A DNA stretch of 64,000 nucleotides from Streptomyces sp. 6-11-2 (GCF_006540305.1 NZ_BJOR01000001.1:3162001-3226000), one strand, 5' to 3'; counted from the first letter of the stretch, positions 23,627 to 33,417 are shown. Numbers and translations are program-made. Notes: a model not told the origin generated them from the sequence alone.

Positions 23627-26479
23627 TCAGTCCTCCGCCGCCTTGGCGGCCGTCGTCTTCGCGGTGGTCTTCTTCGCGGTGGTCTTCTTGGCGGTGGTCT
23701 TCTTGGCGGTGGCCGTCTTCTTGGCGGTGGCCGTCTTCTTCGCCGCGGTCTTCTTCGCGGCCGTGGACGCCGTCTTCTTCGCCGTCGTCTTCTTGGCGAC
23801 GGCCTTCTTCGCGGTCTTCTTGGCCGGGGCCTTGGCGCGCTTCTCCGCGAGGAGCTCGAAACCGCGCTCCGGGGTGATCGCCTCGACGCTGTCGCCGGAA
23901 CGCAGGGTCGCGTTGGTCTCGCCGTCGGTGACGTACGGGCCGAAGCGGCCGTCCTTCACCACGACCGGCTTTCCGCTGACCGGGTCGTCGCCGAGCTCCT
24001 TCAGCGGCGGCTTGGCGGCCGCGCGGCCCCGCTGCTTGGGCTGGGCGTAGATCGCCTGCGCCTCCTCCAGCGTGATCGTGAAGAGCTGGTCCTCGGACTG
24101 GAGCGAGCGCGAGTCCGTGCCCTTCTTCAGGTACGGGCCGTAGCGGCCGTTCTGCGCGGTGATCTCCTGGCCGTCGGCGTCGGCGCCGACGACGCGCGGC
24201 AGCGACATGAGCTTCAGGGCGTCGTCCAGGGTGACGGTGTCCAGGGACATCGACTTGAACAGCGAGGCCGTACGGGGCTTGACCGCGTTCTTGCCGGTCT
24301 TCGGGGTGCCCTCGGGGAGCACCTCGGTGACGTACGGGCCGTAGCGGCCGTCCTTGGCGACGATCGTGTGGCCGGTGGCCGGGTCGGTGCCCAGCTCGAA
24401 GTCGCCGCTCGGCCTGGCGAGCAGTTCCTCGGCGAACTCGACGGACAGCTCGTCCGGGGCCAGGTCGGCCGGGATGTCGGCCCGCTGGTGGGTGTCGGTC
24501 TCCTTCTCACCGCGCTCGATGTACGGGCCGTAGCGGCCGACCCGCAGCACGATGTCGTTGCCCACCGGGAACGACGACACCTCGCGCGCGTCGATCGCGC
24601 CCAGGTCGGTCACCAGCTCCTTGAGCCCGCCGAGGTGGTCCCCGTCGCCGTTGCCGGCCTCGGCGGCGCCGCCGTGGCCGGTGCCCTCGCCGAAGTAGAA
24701 GCGCTTCAGCCACGGCACGGCCTTCGCCTCACCGCGCGCGATGCGGTCGAGGTCGTCCTCCATCTTGGCGGTGAAGTCGTAGTCGACGAGCCGCCCGAAG
24801 TGCTTCTCCAGGAGGTTGACCACGGCGAAGGACAGGAAGGACGGCACCAGGGCCGTGCCCTTCTTGAAGACGTAGCCGCGGTCGAGGATGGTGCCGATGA
24901 TCGACGCGTACGTCGACGGGCGGCCGATCTCCCGCTCTTCCAGCTCCTTGACCAGGCTGGCCTCGGTGTAGCGGGCCGGCGGCTTGGTGGCGTGGCCGTC
25001 GACCGTGATCGCCTCGGCCGTGAGCGCGTCGCCCTCGCCGACCTGGGGCAGCCGGCGCTCGCGGTCGTCGAGCTCGGCGTTGGGGTCGTCGGCGCCCTCG
25101 ACGTACGCCTTGAGGAAGCCGTGGAAGGTGATCGTCTTTCCGGACGCGCTGAACTCGACGTCCCGGCCGTCGGCCGCGGCGCCGCCGATCCGCACGGTCA
25201 CGCTGTTCCCGGTCGCGTCCTTCATCTGGGAGGCGACCGTCCGCTTCCAGATCAGCTCGTAGAGCTTGAACTGGTCGCCGGTCAGGCCGGTCTCGGCGGG
25301 CGTGCGGAAACGATCACCCGAAGGACGGATCGCCTCGTGCGCCTCCTGCGCGTTCTTGACCTTCCCGGCGTACGTACGGGGCTGCGGCGGCAGGTAGTCG
25401 GCGCCGTACAGGTGGGTGACCTGGGCGCGGGCGGCGGCGATCGCCGTGTCGCTCAGCGTCGTGGAGTCCGTACGCATGTACGTGATGTAGCCGTTCTCGT
25501 ACAGCTTCTGCGCGACCTGCATCGTCGCCTTGGCGCCGAAGCCGAGCTTGCGGCTGGCCTCCTGCTGGAGCGTCGTCGTACGGAACGGCGCGTACGGCGA
25601 GCGGCGGTACGGCTTGGACTCGACGGACCGGACGGAGAAGCGGGTGTCCTCCAGGGCGGCGGCCAGGGCGCGCGCGGTGGCCTCGTCGAGGTGCAGGGTG
25701 TTCGGGCTCTTGAGCTGTCCCAGGGAGTCGAAGTCGCGGCCCTGCGCGACCCGCCTGCCGTCGACGGTCTGCAGCCGGGCGACCAGCGACGACGGGTCGC
25801 TCGCGTCACCGGCCCGGCCCGTGGCGAAGGTGCCGGTCAGGTCCCAGTACTCGGCGGAACGGAACGCCATGCGCTCGCGCTCCCGCTCGACCACGAGGCG
25901 TGTCGCGACGGACTGGACCCGGCCCGCCGAAAGCCGCGGCATGACCTTCTTCCACAGCACGGGCGAGACCTCGTAGCCGTAGAGGCGGTCGAGGATGCGC
26001 CGGGTCTCCTGGGCGTCGACCAGCCGCTGGTTGAGCTGGCGCGGGTTGGCGACCGCCTCCCGGATGGCGTCCTTGGTGATCTCGTGGAAGACCATCCGCT
26101 TGACCGGGATCTTCGGCTTGAGCACCTCCTGGAGGTGCCAGGCGATGGCCTCGCCCTCGCGGTCCTCATCGGTGGCGAGGAAGAGCTCGTCGGAGTCCTT
26201 CAGCAGATCCTTGAGCTTCTTGACCTGGGCCTTCTTGTCCGCGTTGACGACATAGATCGGCTGGAAGTCGTGTTCCACGTCCACACCGAGGCGGCGGACC
26301 TCGCCGGTGTACTTCTCGGGTACCTCCGCGGCACCGTTGGGAAGGTCGCGGATGTGCCCGACGCTCGCCTCGACGATGTAGCCGGGGCCGAGGTAGCCCT
26401 TGATCGTCTTCGCCTTGGCAGGCGACTCGACGATGACGAGTCGGCGGCCGCCCTGTGCGGTCTCGCTGGTCGGGGACAA
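23627..26479 (-). CDS. topA: DNA topoisomerase I
   Basis: A 950-residue type IA topoisomerase that relaxes negative supercoils. The TOPRIM domain starts RRLVIVESPAKAKTIKGYLG and contains LATDEDREGEAIAWHL; the active-site tyrosine lies in GYITYMRTDSTTLS. Several C-terminal repeats of the KDGRYGPYVTE type follow (DNA-binding topo C repeats), then a long tail of AKKT units, typical of actinobacterial TopA and important for processivity. The start is TTG at 26477-26479 after GAAGAGCGAAG. Confidence 0.96.
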   Translation of the reverse strand: MSPTSETAQGGRRLVIVESPAKAKTIKGYLGPGYIVEASVGHIRDLPNGAAEVPEKYTGEVRRLGVDVEHDFQPIYVVNADKKAQVKKLKDLLKDSDELFLATDEDREGEAIAWHLQEVLKPKIPVKRMVFHEITKDAIREAVANPRQLNQRLVDAQETRRILDRLYGYEVSPVLWKKVMPRLSAGRVQSVATRLVVERERERMAFRSAEYWDLTGTFATGRAGDASDPSSLVARLQTVDGRRVAQGRDFDSLGQLKSPNTLHLDEATARALAAALEDTRFSVRSVESKPYRRSPYAPFRTTTLQQEASRKLGFGAKATMQVAQKLYENGYITYMRTDSTTLSDTAIAAARAQVTHLYGADYLPPQPRTYAGKVKNAQEAHEAIRPSGDRFRTPAETGLTGDQFKLYELIWKRTVASQMKDATGNSVTVRIGGAAADGRDVEFSASGKTITFHGFLKAYVEGADDPNAELDDRERRLPQVGEGDALTAEAITVDGHATKPPARYTEASLVKELEEREIGRPSTYASIIGTILDRGYVFKKGTALVPSFLSFAVVNLLEKHFGRLVDYDFTAKMEDDLDRIARGEAKAVPWLKRFYFGEGTGHGGAAEAGNGDGDHLGGLKELVTDLGAIDAREVSSFPVGNDIVLRVGRYGPYIERGEKETDTHQRADIPADLAPDELSVEFAEELLARPSGDFELGTDPATGHTIVAKDGRYGPYVTEVLPEGTPKTGKNAVKPRTASLFKSMSLDTVTLDDALKLMSLPRVVGADADGQEITAQNGRYGPYLKKGTDSRSLQSEDQLFTITLEEAQAIYAQPKQRGRAAAKPPLKELGDDPVSGKPVVVKDGRFGPYVTDGETNATLRSGDSVEAITPERGFELLAEKRAKAPAKKTAKKAVAKKTTAKKTASTAAKKTAAKKTATAKKTATAKKTTAKKTTAKKTTAKTTAAKAAED

Positions 26480-26727
26480 CTTCGCTCTTCTCTCCGGTCG
26501 ACGCTTGGGCCTCCCCAGGTCTTGATTTCCCGGGGGTCGGGTGGTGGTGACGCTGCGGAGTGTGACGGTACATCCCGCCCCCGTGTCAAACGGGAAAAGC
26601 CCGCAACGGCCACTCGAACGGTAACCCGACTACCCCCCTTCCTGCCGCCCGGAGTGCTCACCAGGCCGTTCGGGCTGATGCGGAAGGTGATTTCTCAGTT
26701 ACGGAGACCGGACAGGAGCGGCGGCCG

Positions 26728-26925
26728 TCACAGGCGGCCGAAGCACCACACGCCGACGGTCAGTGCGGTCACGGCGGCCAGGGTCGCGACGGTCGCCGAC
26801 GCGCCGCGGGGCAGTCCGTGGGCGACGGGTTCCCGGTGCCGGACCCGGACCGCCGTCCACACCAGCAAGGCCGCTCCGAACAGGGAGAACACCGTTCCCG
26901 CGAAGATCGCCGGCCCGCTCTCCAT
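26728..26925 (-). CDS. Small two-pass membrane protein
   Basis: A 65-residue protein starting MESGPAIFAGTVFSLFGAAL, with two transmembrane helices (about residues 5-25 and 43-62) and a basic loop between them (RVRHREPVAHGLPRG). GGGAGGGG lies 6-7 nt before the ATG at 26923-26925, which is strong support for this start. It lies upstream of topA in the same direction but 248 bp away. Function is unknown. Confidence 0.75.
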   Translation of the reverse strand: MESGPAIFAGTVFSLFGAALLVWTAVRVRHREPVAHGLPRGASATVATLAAVTALTVGVWCFGRL

Positions 26926-27250
26926 GTACGTCCCCTCCCGCCCCCGGATGCCCCGGTACGGGAGGCTGACACCCGCGGGCGACGACGACGCCAACCCGCG
27001 GTGAACAGGAGTCGACCCTCTCCCGGGGCGGCGCCCGACCGCCCTCCGCGAAGTGACGGGAATCAAGCTCTCCACTTTTTTCCCGTGTTTTTTCGGCTCG
27101 GCCCCGGGCAAAGATCGAAAACCTTGTCCGAGCACCATCGAAACGGCCCACACGCCCCGAGAACGACGAGAACTCGCCGCTGTCCCGGCAACCCCTGTGG
27201 ACCCGGCGAGCACTCAGGGGCGCGCAGGCCTCATCGGTCGCGTGAACCGG
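26926..27250. other. 325-bp gap without a recognised gene
   Basis: The gap lies between the small membrane protein and methyltransferase genes. It holds an unusually T-rich run at about 27075-27095 (CCACTTTTTTCCCGTGTTTTTTC) that could be a terminator tail or a promoter region, but no flanking stable hairpin was found. No conserved open frame was recognised. Confidence 0.4.
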
Positions 27251-28795
27251 TCACCGAGCCGCTTCCTCCGCCGATTTCTGCGCCGGTTCGATGAAACCCT
27301 GCTCCACCAGCAGGCGGATCTGGGCCGGAGTGCGGTCGCGCAGGAGGAGAGGGTTCTCGCCCATCAGCTGAGCGATGGCGTCCAGGATGCGGCCGGCGCT
27401 CAGCGTGCCGTCGCAGACACCGGCGAAGCCGGCGCCCACCGTGTCCACCGTGGTGGCCCGGCGCATCCCGCGGTTCTGGCGCAGCACGACGTGCTCGGGG
27501 TCCTCGGCGCCGGGGAGCCCGACCTGCTCCTGGACCACCTCACGCACGAGCCGGAAGTGGCCGTCGAGCAGGGCCGCGTCATCGTGGTCCCGCAGATAGT
27601 CGACGCGGGCGAAGTGCGCCCGGACGGTGTCGCCGAGCGGCTGCTCCACCGGGTGCGGCCACTCCTCCACGGTGATCGAGGGCGTCGCGGAGCCCGTCCT
27701 GCGCAGCGTGATCCAGCCGAAGCCCACGGCCCTGACCTTGCGCGCCTCGAACTCCTCCAGCCAGGCGTCGTACCGCGCCTGGTACTCCGCGGCGTCACCG
27801 CGGTGGTCGCCCGCGTCCCTCAGCCACAGCTCGGCGTACTGCGTGACGTCCTGCACCTCGCGCTGCACGATCCACGCGTCGCACCCGCGGGGCACCCATG
27901 ACCTGAGCCTGTCCTGCCAGTCCTCCCCCTCGACGTGCTGCCAGTTGGCGAGGAACTGCGCGAACCCGCCCTCGTTCAGGCGGTCGCCCGACTCTTGAAC
28001 GAGCGTGCGGCACAGATCGTCCCCGCTCATCCCGCCGTCGCGGTAGGTCAGCCGGGCGCCCGGGGAGATCACGAAGGGCGGGTTCGACACGATCAGGTCG
28101 AACCGCTCGTCGTCGTGGACCGGCTCGAACAGCGAGCCCTGGCGCAGATCGGCCGCCCGCGCGCCGGACAGCGCGAGCGTCAGGGCGGTGATGTGCAGCG
28201 CGCGCGGATTGACGTCGGTCGCTGTCACGCGCGTGGCGTGCCGGCCGGCGTGCAGCGCCTGGATGCCGGAGCCGGTTCCGAGGTCGAGCGCGGAGCCGAC
28301 CGGCGTGCGGACCGTGATGCCGGCCAGGGTCGTGGAGGCACCGCCGACCCCGAGGACGACGCCCTCGTCTCGGCTGCCGATCCCGCCCGCGCCACCGACC
28401 GCGCAGCCCAGGTCGGACACGATGAACCAGTCCTCGCCGTCGAGTCCGCCGTACGGCCGGACGTCCACCGTCGCGGCGACCTCGTCCGCGCCGGCGCGGA
28501 CCAGCCAGCCGGTCTCCAGGCACGCCTCGACGGGCAGGACGCCCGTCACGCGCGCGTACGGCACCGGCTGCTGGAGCAGGAACAGCCGGACCAGCAGTTC
28601 CAGCGGCGTGTCGCCGCGCGTGGCCCGGAGCGCGGGCACGGTCTCGGCACGCGCCAGGGCCGCGTACGCGGGAGCGCCGAGCAGCTCCAGCAGTCCGTCG
28701 GCAGTGAAGGAGACGCCGAGCAGGGCGTCCCGGAGCCGGGCGGCGACGTCCGGTCGGTCGGAGGCGGGCAGTGCGGGCAGGCTGGTGTCACTCAC
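27251..28795 (-). CDS. Class I SAM-dependent methyltransferase (N-methyltransferase type)
   Basis: A 514-residue protein. After an N-terminal helical domain of about 145 residues, the methyltransferase core shows SALDLGTGSGIQALHAG (SAM binding), VTATDVNPRALHITALTL and the amino-methylation motif LIVSNPPFVISPGA. NPPF points to methylation of a nucleobase or amide nitrogen, as in RlmG, RsmC or PrmC. A C-terminal domain of about 150 residues has no known match. The GTG at 28793-28795 is preferred to a longer frame start. Substrate unknown. Confidence 0.87.
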   Translation of the reverse strand: MSDTSLPALPASDRPDVAARLRDALLGVSFTADGLLELLGAPAYAALARAETVPALRATRGDTPLELLVRLFLLQQPVPYARVTGVLPVEACLETGWLVRAGADEVAATVDVRPYGGLDGEDWFIVSDLGCAVGGAGGIGSRDEGVVLGVGGASTTLAGITVRTPVGSALDLGTGSGIQALHAGRHATRVTATDVNPRALHITALTLALSGARAADLRQGSLFEPVHDDERFDLIVSNPPFVISPGARLTYRDGGMSGDDLCRTLVQESGDRLNEGGFAQFLANWQHVEGEDWQDRLRSWVPRGCDAWIVQREVQDVTQYAELWLRDAGDHRGDAAEYQARYDAWLEEFEARKVRAVGFGWITLRRTGSATPSITVEEWPHPVEQPLGDTVRAHFARVDYLRDHDDAALLDGHFRLVREVVQEQVGLPGAEDPEHVVLRQNRGMRRATTVDTVGAGFAGVCDGTLSAGRILDAIAQLMGENPLLLRDRTPAQIRLLVEQGFIEPAQKSAEEAAR

Positions 28796-28827
28796 GCCCC
28801 CATTGTGTCGGCTACTCCGACAGCGCA

Positions 28828-28925
28828 CGCGCGCGTGTGCCTGCGTGTGTCTGCGCGCGCGTCTGCGATGCGTCTCTGCGTGAGTCCGTGCGTGCGTCTG
28901 TGCGCGTGGTGCGCGTCTCTGCGGG
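28828..28925. repeat. Alternating purine-pyrimidine GT/GC tract
   Basis: About 100 bp of alternating G and C/T, such as GCGCACGCGCGTGTGCC, then TGCGCGCGCG and GTGCGTGCGTC. It lies between the start of the methyltransferase gene and the stop of the lipoprotein gene, both on the minus strand. Such tracts favour left-handed DNA under negative supercoiling. Confidence 0.6.
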
Positions 28926-28927
28926 CG

Positions 28928-29545
28928 TCAGCCGCCGGTCGCCGGGGACGAGGCCGAGGTGGACGGGGTGGCGGAGGCGGACTTGCAGCTCGGCTGCTGG
29001 GCCATCGCCCGGCCGACGTCGCCCTCCTCGAGGTTCTTCAGCGCGTCGTTCCCGGTCCGGCTCAGCGTGTCCAGCCGGGTGGCGATGTCCTTGAGGCCGT
29101 CCGCGAACTTGGCCTGGTTCTTGGTGTCGAGCTTGTCCACCTGCTGCTTCAGGGAGGTGTACGAGGCCGCCAGGCCGTTGAGCTCCTTGACCGCGTCCTG
29201 CTGCTTCTTCCGGCCGTTGTCGACCTCGGGTGCGCCGGCGTTGTTCACGGCCTGGCCGATGGCCTTGTAGGCGTCGGCCATGTCCTGGAAGGCCTGCGCG
29301 TCGGTCTTCTGGACCTGGGCCGGCTCGCTGTTGTCCGAAGTCTCCTTCTGGATGGCGGCGTTGGCGGCCTCGATCTTCTTCGCCTGCGGCTGCACCGCGT
29401 CGCACACCTGCTTGGCCCAGGTGTTCAGCGCCTCGTTCTTGCTGTCGGCAGCGCTGCTGGTGCAGCCCGTCAGTGCCAGTACGAGTACCGCACCGCCGGA
29501 CACTGCGGCCGCGAGCTTCTTGTTCAACGGTTTGGTCCCTTCCAT
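28928..29545 (-). CDS. Small secreted lipoprotein with coiled-coil
   Basis: A 205-residue lipoprotein: MEGTKPLNKKLAAAVSGGAV, lipobox LALTGC, then a mostly alpha-helical body with heptad-like stretches (TSLKQQVDKLDTKNQAKFAD and IATRLDTLSRTGNDALKNL) and a Ser/Thr/Pro-rich end. Two cysteines in the mature body (QVCDAVQ and SCKSAS) could pair. The ATG at 29543-29545 follows GGAACC-type bases; an upstream start 24 bp away is possible. It probably sits on the outer face of the membrane; function unknown. Confidence 0.8.
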   Translation of the reverse strand: MEGTKPLNKKLAAAVSGGAVLVLALTGCTSSAADSKNEALNTWAKQVCDAVQPQAKKIEAANAAIQKETSDNSEPAQVQKTDAQAFQDMADAYKAIGQAVNNAGAPEVDNGRKKQQDAVKELNGLAASYTSLKQQVDKLDTKNQAKFADGLKDIATRLDTLSRTGNDALKNLEEGDVGRAMAQQPSCKSASATPSTSASSPATGG

Positions 29546-29736
29546 GGCTCTCGGCCCCGGAACATACACGTCGTGTCGGCCACACTCGGGACTCGGTCAC
29601 CCCTTGTGTGGTGTCTTGCGACCATTTGCACCAAGCGAGAGAAGGCTCACGGAGAGCATCCGCGCACACGGCGGGCGGGCGACGCGTCGTACGCGCCGCC
29701 CGCCCGTCTCCTGAGCTGGGCCCGGGATGAGACCGC

Positions 29737-32142
29737 CTACGAAACCACCGCGGGATCGGCCGGCTTGGAGACCCGTTCGGCGTTGTCGTCGTCGCCCACG
29801 GCGATACCGCGCCGCTTGGAGATGTAGACCGCGCCGACGATCACGGCCAGCGACAGGACCGCGATCACGATCCGTACGCCGAGGCTCTTGTCGCTGCCGT
29901 AGGAGAACTTGATGACCGCGGGCGCGATGAGCAGCGACACCAGGTTCATCACCTTCAGCAGCGGGTTGATCGCGGGGCCGGCGGTGTCCTTGAAGGGATC
30001 GCCCACCGTGTCCCCGATCACCGTGGCCGCGTGGGCCTCGCTGCCCTTGCCTCCGTGGTTGCCGTCCTCGACCAGCTTCTTGGCGTTGTCCCAGGCGCCA
30101 CCGGAGTTGGCGAGGAACACCGCCATCAGCGTGCCCGCGCCGATCGCGCCCGCGAGATAGGAGCCGAGCGCACCGACACCGAGCGTGAACCCGATGAAGA
30201 TGGGCGCCATGACGGCGAGCAGCCCGGGTGTGGCGAGCTCGCGCAGGGCGTCCTTGGTGCAGATGTCGACGACCTTGCCGTACTCCGGCTTCTCGGTGAA
30301 GTCCATGATCCCGGGCTTCTCACGGAACTGCCGGCGCACCTCGTACACCACCGAGCCCGCCGACCGGGACACCGCGTTGATCGCCAGCCCCGAGAACAGG
30401 AAGACGACCGCCGCGCCCGCGATGAGGCCGACCAGGTTGTTGGGCTGCGAGATGTCCATGTTCAGGGTCATCGGCGCACCCGAACCGGTCAGCTTCTCCC
30501 CGACGTCACGCGCGCCGGTGGTGATGGCGTCCCGGTACGACCCGAAGAGCGCCGAGGCCGCGAGGACGGCGGTGGCGATGGCGATGCCCTTGGTGATGGC
30601 CTTGGTGGTGTTGCCCACCGCGTCCAGGTTGGTGAGCACCTGGGCGCCCGCGCCCTCGACGTCGCCGGACATCTCGGCGATGCCCTGGGCGTTGTCGGAG
30701 ACCGGGCCGAAGGTGTCCATGGCGACGATCACGCCGACCGTGGTGAGCAGCCCGGTGCCGGCCAGCGCCACCGCGAACAGCGCCAGCATGATCGACGTAC
30801 CGCCGAGCAGGAAGGCCCCGTACACGCTGAGGCCGATCAGCAGGGCGGTGTAGACCGCGGACTCCAGGCCCACGGAGACACCGGCGAGGACGACGGTGGC
30901 CGGACCGGTGAGCGAGGTCTTGCCGATGTCCCTGACCGGACGCCGGTTGGTCTCGGTGAAGTAGCCGGTCAGCTGCTGGATCACCGCGGCCAGCAGGATG
31001 CCGATCCCCACCGCGACCAGGGCGAGGATCCGCGGGTCGCCGTCCTTGCCTCTGATCGCCGCGTCGGTGACACCGGTGAGTCCGGCGTACGACGACGGCA
31101 GATAGACGAAGACGGCAACCGCGACCAGGGCGAGTGAGATCACCGCGGAGATGAAGAAACCGCGGTTGATCGCGCTCATACCGCTGCGGTCGGCGCGGCG
31201 CGGCGCCACCGCGAAGATCCCGATCATGGCGGTGATCACACCGATGGCCGGCACCAGCAGCGGAAAGGCGAGCCCGTCGTTGCCGAAGGCCGCCTTGCCG
31301 AGGATGAGCGCCGCGACCAGCGTGACGGCGTACGACTCGAAGAGGTCGGCCGCCATGCCCGCGCAGTCGCCGACGTTGTCGCCCACGTTGTCGGCGATGG
31401 TCGCGGCATTGCGCGGATCGTCCTCCGGAATGCCCTGCTCGACCTTGCCGACCAGGTCGGCGCCGACGTCGGCGGCCTTGGTGAAGATGCCGCCGCCCAC
31501 CCGCATGAACATCGCGATCAGCGCGGCACCGAGGCCGAAGCCCTCGAGCACCTTCGGCGCGTCGGCCGCGTACACCAGCACCACACAGGAGGCGCCGAGC
31601 AGGCCGAGCCCCACTGTGAACATGCCGACGACGCCGCCGGTGCGAAAAGCGATCTTCATTGCCTTGTGCGAGACGGCGGTGAGATCCTTTTCCGGCTCAC
31701 CTTCCGCAGGTGTCGCTTCACGGGCCGCCGCGGCGACACGTACATTGCTGCGCACGGCGAGCCACATGCCGATATAGCCGGTGGCCGCCGAGAAGGCGGC
31801 CCCGATCAGGAAGAACACCGATCGTCCGGCGCGCTGATTCCAGTCGTCCGCGGGCAGCAGCATGAGCAGGAAGAACACGATCACGGCGAATACGCCGAGC
31901 GTGCGCAACTGGCGGCCCAGATAGGCGTTCGCGCCTTCCTGGACCGCTTCAGCGATCTTCTTCATGCTGCTGGTGCCCTCGCCCGCCGCGAGCACCTGGC
32001 GCACCAGGACGCCTGCGACCACGAGCGCGGCCAGCGCGACGGCCGCGATGACCGCCACGATGATCCGATTGTCGTTGGTCAGTACTGCAGCTGCGAAGGT
32101 TGTGGGGTGGCCCAACTGATGAGGGGTAGAAAGCCCCGCCAT
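29737..32142 (-). CDS. hppA: Proton-pumping membrane pyrophosphatase
   Basis: An 801-residue membrane-bound pyrophosphatase with about 16 hydrophobic segments. The PPi site is visible in DVGADLVGKVEQGIPEDDPR and NVGDNVGDCAGMAADLFES, with the second acidic cluster in GDTVGDPFKDTAGPAINPL. GNTTKAITKG carries lysine at the position that is alanine in potassium-dependent enzymes, so this should be the potassium-independent, proton-pumping class. It hydrolyses pyrophosphate to export protons. Confidence 0.96.
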   Translation of the reverse strand: MAGLSTPHQLGHPTTFAAAVLTNDNRIIVAVIAAVALAALVVAGVLVRQVLAAGEGTSSMKKIAEAVQEGANAYLGRQLRTLGVFAVIVFFLLMLLPADDWNQRAGRSVFFLIGAAFSAATGYIGMWLAVRSNVRVAAAAREATPAEGEPEKDLTAVSHKAMKIAFRTGGVVGMFTVGLGLLGASCVVLVYAADAPKVLEGFGLGAALIAMFMRVGGGIFTKAADVGADLVGKVEQGIPEDDPRNAATIADNVGDNVGDCAGMAADLFESYAVTLVAALILGKAAFGNDGLAFPLLVPAIGVITAMIGIFAVAPRRADRSGMSAINRGFFISAVISLALVAVAVFVYLPSSYAGLTGVTDAAIRGKDGDPRILALVAVGIGILLAAVIQQLTGYFTETNRRPVRDIGKTSLTGPATVVLAGVSVGLESAVYTALLIGLSVYGAFLLGGTSIMLALFAVALAGTGLLTTVGVIVAMDTFGPVSDNAQGIAEMSGDVEGAGAQVLTNLDAVGNTTKAITKGIAIATAVLAASALFGSYRDAITTGARDVGEKLTGSGAPMTLNMDISQPNNLVGLIAGAAVVFLFSGLAINAVSRSAGSVVYEVRRQFREKPGIMDFTEKPEYGKVVDICTKDALRELATPGLLAVMAPIFIGFTLGVGALGSYLAGAIGAGTLMAVFLANSGGAWDNAKKLVEDGNHGGKGSEAHAATVIGDTVGDPFKDTAGPAINPLLKVMNLVSLLIAPAVIKFSYGSDKSLGVRIVIAVLSLAVIVGAVYISKRRGIAVGDDDNAERVSKPADPAVVS

Positions 32143-32455
32143 TCGTCCTCCTTGACGCTTGGGCTGAGCTCAAGATGTGGACGGATTGTAGGTAGCGGAA
32201 CCTGATCAAAACAGAGCGCGGCAAACCGAATTGCCCTTCACCTGCTCTTCAGCAAATGATCGACGTCACGCCACGGAACCCGAAAGAGGTAATGGTTCAA
32301 AACCATTGACCCTCGATCACTGCTTGATCAAATGATCTGCCGACCGGTCGTGAATTCATTCACGAATTCAATGTACCTGGTGGAAGCGGTCGTGCAACAA
32401 GAAGGGCCCTGCCGAAGCAGGGCCCTTCTGCAGTGCGCCGAACGGGTGAGGTGCG
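32143..32455. other. Intergenic region with short AT-rich inverted repeats
   Basis: The gap holds the upstream region of hppA and the end of the bldG operon. AATGGTT (32291-32297) is inverted at 32301-32307, and CGTGAA (32349-32354) at 32359-32364, each with a 3-4 nt loop. CAAATGATC occurs twice (about 32251 and 32329). The segment is AT-rich for the genome and suits promoters or regulator sites; none can be named. Confidence 0.45.
32400..32429. terminator. Strong 13-bp terminator hairpin after the bldG operon
   Basis: AGAAGGGCCCTGC pairs perfectly with GCAGGGCCCTTCT across a CGAA loop. It lies 26 bp past the stop of the anti-sigma gene on the minus strand and is symmetric enough to act in both directions. 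Confidence 0.85.
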
Positions 32456-32887
32456 TCAGGGAAGCGTCGCGACCGGCGATGTGGTCGGCCAGGTCATCTT
32501 GATCAACCCGCCGTGCTCCCCTGCCGACACCTTCACGTCGTCGACGAGTCCGCTGATGACCGCGAGGCCCATCTCGTCCTCCTCGGCCTCCGCCTCGTCC
32601 GCCGCGCCCGGGGCGTCCCCGGAGTGGTACGGCGCGTGCCGGGCCTCGTCGCCGACCTCGATGGAGAACTGCTTCTCCTCCTCGGTCAGCATCACCGTCA
32701 CCGGTGCCGAGATCCCACTGTTGCGATGCAGCCCCACAGCCCGGGAACAGGCCTCGCCGACGGCGAGTCTGACCTCGTCGAGGACGGCCTCGTCCACTCC
32801 GGCCCTGCGCGCCACCGCTGCCGCCACCAGACGGGCGGTCCTGACGTGCTCGGGCAGCGCGCTGAAGCGGAGTTCGACGGTGGCCAT
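32456..32887 (-). CDS. RsbW-like anti-sigma factor / ATP-binding kinase, BldG partner
   Basis: A 143-residue HATPase protein. The N-box is EVRLAVGEACSRAVGL and the G-box region is DEMGLAVISGLVDDVKV. An acidic insert (ADEAEAEEDE) precedes the G-box. It lies 106 bp behind bldG in the same operon, the arrangement known for the S. coelicolor BldG partner, which BldG binds and which phosphorylates it. It would hold a sigma factor inactive until BldG takes it away. A strong terminator closes the operon. Confidence 0.92.
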   Translation of the reverse strand: MATVELRFSALPEHVRTARLVAAAVARRAGVDEAVLDEVRLAVGEACSRAVGLHRNSGISAPVTVMLTEEEKQFSIEVGDEARHAPYHSGDAPGAADEAEAEEDEMGLAVISGLVDDVKVSAGEHGGLIKMTWPTTSPVATLP

Positions 32888-32993
32888 GCATCCCCCTCGG
32901 AGCTACGGGCGTGCTGTAGGAGGACCGGGCCGCCGAAATGCCCGGCCCCCCGTTCGGACTCTTCCGCCCCGGTCACCGGCCCGGGGCCGGTGG

Positions 32994-33335
32994 TCAGTCT
33001 GTCGCCGCCACCGCTTCGTCCACCGAGGTGTGGATCGGGAACACCTTGGTGAGACCGGTGATACGGAAGATCTTGAGAATGCGCTCCTGGTTGCAGACCA
33101 GGCGCAGCGAGCCCTCATGGGCACGCACGCGCTTCAGGCCGCCGACCAGCACGCCGAGCCCAGTGGAGTCGAGGAAGTCCACGCCCTCCATGTCGACGAC
33201 GAGGTGGAAATTCCCGTCGTTCACCAGCTCGACCAGCTGCTCGCGCAGCTTGGGCGCGGTATATACGTCGATTTCGCCACCGACCTCGACGACCGTACGA
33301 TCGCCGACGGTACGGGTCGACAGGGACAGGTCCAC
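32994..33335 (-). CDS. bldG: Anti-sigma factor antagonist BldG
   Basis: A 113-residue STAS protein identical in length and near-identical by memory to BldG of S. coelicolor. It starts [20 protein letters not shown], and the phosphorylation motif [14 protein letters not shown] puts the target serine at residue 57. When unphosphorylated it releases sigma factors from anti-sigma partners; in Streptomyces it is needed for aerial growth and antibiotic production. Its start is only 82 bp from the divergent helicase gene, so the two promoters share that gap. Confidence 0.97.
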   Translation of the reverse strand: MDLSLSTRTVGDRTVVEVGGEIDVYTAPKLREQLVELVNDGNFHLVVDMEGVDFLDSTGLGVLVGGLKRVRAHEGSLRLVCNQERILKIFRITGLTKVFPIHTSVDEAVAATD

Positions 33336-33417
33336 GGATCCTCCAGCACCTTGCTATCGAGCGGTCGCCCCTCGGGACACCTCGGCTTGAAGCCCCCGGG
33401 ACGGTTCGCCAGCCGCG

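Noticed and set aside
26728..27213. 161-residue version of the small membrane protein
   Set aside because: The extra 96 N-terminal residues are not protein-like, and a strong GGGAGGGG site supports the 65-residue form.
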